Assembly: GCA_913062665.1 (NCBI GenBank)
Contig: CAJXVY010000022.1
Coordinates: 1 to 6,582 of the forward strand
DNA: 6,582 nucleotides
From: an uncultured Micrococcales bacterium
GTDB taxonomy: Bacteria > Actinomycetota > Actinomycetes > Actinomycetales > Microbacteriaceae
Direction: 5' to 3'
Shown here: positions 5,103 through 6,582 of the stretch, piece by piece
How the letters are laid out: the number at the start of each line of letters is the position of its first letter
How positions within the stretch are numbered: position 1 is the stretch's first letter
Notes under the pieces: model-generated
Seen by the model: only the letters and a program-made list of their open reading frames with translations
The model's database searches: none
What the model was told of the DNA's origin: nothing
Position numbers and translations under genes: made by a program

Positions 5103-5729
5103 CTAGAAAAGCGTTTGGTCCGAATTGATTATTCGATTCAACCAAGTTTTTCGGTGAATTTCAGTTGAACCATGCTCCCGGATGGCGCTTATATGACCTT
5201 CTGATGCGTACCCCTTATTGGAGTCCCAGGCGTATTCAGGGTAAAGCTGATGCAAATCACGCATGAGCTGATCTCTGTAATGTTTTGCGATGATGCTAGC
5301 TGCACTCACCGCAGCACATTGCTGGTCCGCTTTTATTTTTGTCATCGCAGCATCTATTTCCAACCAATTATGCTTTCCATCCAGCAGAATCGCTCCTTGA
5401 GGATTTCCAAGCTTCTCGATTGCACTGAGTCCAGCTTGTTTCAGTGCCCAAGTGATACCAATTTCGTCAATCTTTTCAGCGGACACTTCACCAACAGAGT
5501 GATCTAACCAATCTGCAGCCAATGATGCCACGGTTGCACGTTTTGATTCGGCAATCAGCTTTGAATCGCGAAGCCCAGGAGGGATTTCATGAATCGAGTC
5601 TGCTCTGAAAACAGTTGCGGCAACCACAACGGGACCCGCGATCGCACCTCGACCAACCTCGTCCAAACAAACCACTAAACCGTGACTTGAGACAAGCTCC
5701 AATTCAGTTTCAAGGGTTGGGGACGTCAT
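5103..5729 (-). CDS. rnhB: Ribonuclease HII
   Basis: RNase HII cuts RNA in RNA-DNA hybrids and starts removal of single ribonucleotides misincorporated in DNA. The 208-residue protein begins MTSPTLETELELVSSHG and runs into the diagnostic CLDEVGRGAIAGPVVVAA. The four acidic metal ligands are seen as Asp23, Glu24, Asp117 (LLDGKHNW) and Asp135 (KADQQCAAVSAASIIAKHYRD), with spacing as in known enzymes. Length fits the family. The ATG at 5729 is preferred because the MxxPTLExE-type N-terminus is what relatives show. In-frame GTG (5741) and TTG (5753) codons would add up to eight residues with no better ribosome binding site. The gene overlaps lepB by 20 bases in another frame, suggesting coupled translation, and is followed 17 bases on by DUF2469. 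Confidence 0.94.
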   Translation of the reverse strand: MTSPTLETELELVSSHGLVVCLDEVGRGAIAGPVVVAATVFRADSIHEIPPGLRDSKLIAESKRATVASLAADWLDHSVGEVSAEKIDEIGITWALKQAGLSAIEKLGNPQGAILLDGKHNWLEIDAAMTKIKADQQCAAVSAASIIAKHYRDQLMRDLHQLYPEYAWDSNKGYASEGHISAIREHGSTEIHRKTWLNRIINSDQTLF

Positions 5730-6453
5730 CAAACACTTCACTGAAATTATCAAGCCAATTCCAGTTCTCGACCGGCCAGGAAACTACAAAAGCCCTTCCA
5801 ACTAAGAAGTCCTCATGAACAAACCCACCACCTGGCAGGTCGGTGTGGAATCTCGAATCTTGGCTATTGCCTCGATTGTCTCCCATCACCCAATAGGAAT
5901 CGTTTGGAACGGTTACCGAGAATTCCATATTCGAAGGTTCTGCGCCATTTGCCAGATAGCTCTCATTGATTGAAACGCCATTGATTTGTATCAGTCCGTT
6001 CTCATCGCAGCACAAAACGGTATCGCCTGGCAGGCCAATAACTCTTTTGACCAGATGTTCATCGCTATCAGGAGCGGTAATTCCAAAGCTTCCAAGGACA
6101 AAATCGCCCACCTCTTCAAACCATTGCCGGTCATCAGCTCGTGCTGGCCCAAGCCAGCCACCGGGGTCTCTAAAAACAACCACATCCCCGCGATTGACTG
6201 AAACAACCTCTGGCACCATCACATTGACGATAATGCGGTCGTTGATTTGCAAGGTCTCAAGCATCGACCCCGAAGGAATAAAGAAACTTCGGATTAGAAA
6301 TGCCTTAATAAGGACCGATAGGACCAGTGCCGTGGCAAGGATTATGGCGATATCAAGTATCAGCGATACGAAACTGTTTTTTCTAAGCCTTTTTACGCCA
6401 CGACTGAACGAGCGCCAGAGGCTTCGCCTGCGGGGGCGAAGCTCAGACGACAT
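5710..6453 (-). CDS. lepB: Signal peptidase I
   Basis: Type I signal peptidase cleaves signal peptides from exported preproteins at the outer face of the cytoplasmic membrane by a Ser/Lys dyad. The 247 residues start with a basic cytoplasmic segment (RPRRRSLWRSFSRGVKRLRK, 6-25). One transmembrane helix follows (about 28-50), then the family boxes: FFIPSGSMLETL with catalytic Ser63, DRIIVN (72-77), RGDVVVFRDP (88-97), HLVKRVIGLPGD with catalytic Lys136, and MGDNRGNSQDSR (190-201). A single N-terminal helix fits the common actinobacterial form. The start is the ATG at 6453, three bases after the rplS stop; translation is probably coupled, as no strong Shine-Dalgarno is seen. CC at 148-149 (VLCCDENG) is a small local feature. 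The 3' end overlaps rnhB by 20 bases. Confidence 0.97.
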   Translation of the reverse strand: MSSELRPRRRSLWRSFSRGVKRLRKNSFVSLILDIAIILATALVLSVLIKAFLIRSFFIPSGSMLETLQINDRIIVNVMVPEVVSVNRGDVVVFRDPGGWLGPARADDRQWFEEVGDFVLGSFGITAPDSDEHLVKRVIGLPGDTVLCCDENGLIQINGVSINESYLANGAEPSNMEFSVTVPNDSYWVMGDNRGNSQDSRFHTDLPGGGFVHEDFLVGRAFVVSWPVENWNWLDNFSEVFDDVPNP

Positions 6454-6456
6454 GAA

Positions 6457-6582
6457 CTAATTCTCGCGCTTTTCTTTGATCTTGGCGGCTTTGCCACGGA
6501 GATCGCGCAAGTAATAAAGCTTGGCTCTGCGAACATCACCCTTGCTGACGACCTCAATCTTGTCGATGATTGGGCTGTGCAC
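6457..6582 (-). CDS. rplS: Large ribosomal subunit protein L19, C-terminal part, cut by window edge
   Basis: L19 sits at the interface of the 30S and 50S subunits. Only the last 41 residues are in the window, of a protein usually near 115. They read [20 protein letters not shown] and then [21 protein letters not shown], the strongly conserved L19 C-terminus, ending in TAG at 6459-6457. The lepB ATG follows after three bases, so the two are surely cotranscribed. rplS next to lepB is the standard actinobacterial order. The promoter and start lie outside the window. Confidence 0.95.
   Translation of the reverse strand: MHSPIIDKIEVVSKGDVRRAKLYYLRDLRGKAAKIKEKREN

Noticed and set aside
5730..5753. 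TTG at 5753 as the start of rnhB
   Set aside because: It would lengthen the overlap with lepB and add eight residues not expected in the family; the ATG at 5729 gives the typical N-terminus.
5966..6460. Plus-strand 164-codon frame antisense to lepB
   Set aside because: lepB has every catalytic box intact; the opposite frame shows no domain and is compositional shadow.

Overview
The window looks like a stretch of core chromosome from an actinobacterium with medium GC and a compact genome. The gene order, rplS-lepB-rnhB-DUF2469-dprA-xerC, then a divergent M23-like gene, then rpsB-tsf-pyrH, is the conserved actinobacterial arrangement also known from Mycobacterium. The protein sequences (EF-Ts, S2 and RNase HII N-termini, the DUF2469 protein) also read as actinobacterial. 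The roughly 50% GC, very short spacers and long Lys/Ala/Pro tail on S2 suggest a small-genome aquatic Microbacteriaceae-type organism; that last step is inference.

Layout from right to left, the direction in which most genes are read. The minus strand carries the 3' end of rplS (ribosomal protein L19), lepB (signal peptidase I), rnhB (RNase HII, overlapping lepB by 20 bases), a DUF2469 protein, dprA (without its usual C-terminal domain) and xerC (tyrosine recombinase). These genes are separated by at most about 60 bases. xerC runs tail-to-tail into, and overlaps by 51 bases, a plus-strand gene for a small LytM/M23-like protein. That gene is divergent from the rpsB-tsf operon across a 215-base spacer. 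The spacer holds a candidate rpsB promoter, a structured leader RNA and a -10 box that could drive a leaderless transcript of the M23-like gene. rpsB and tsf overlap by one base, and a clear intrinsic terminator follows tsf. Beyond it lies the 5' part of pyrH (UMP kinase), with a TTG start behind a strong ribosome binding site.

Functionally this is housekeeping: translation (L19, S2, EF-Ts), pyrimidine nucleotide supply (UMP kinase), protein export (LepB), and DNA maintenance (RNase HII, DprA, XerC). No mobile element, CRISPR array, tRNA or defence system is visible. The points worth a second look are the histone-H1-like repeat tail on S2, the structured rpsB leader, the absence of yraN and comM/yifB between DUF2469 and dprA, the truncated DprA, the M23-like protein without a proper signal peptide, and several genes that lack a Shine-Dalgarno but have a -10-like hexamer 6-8 bases before the ATG.
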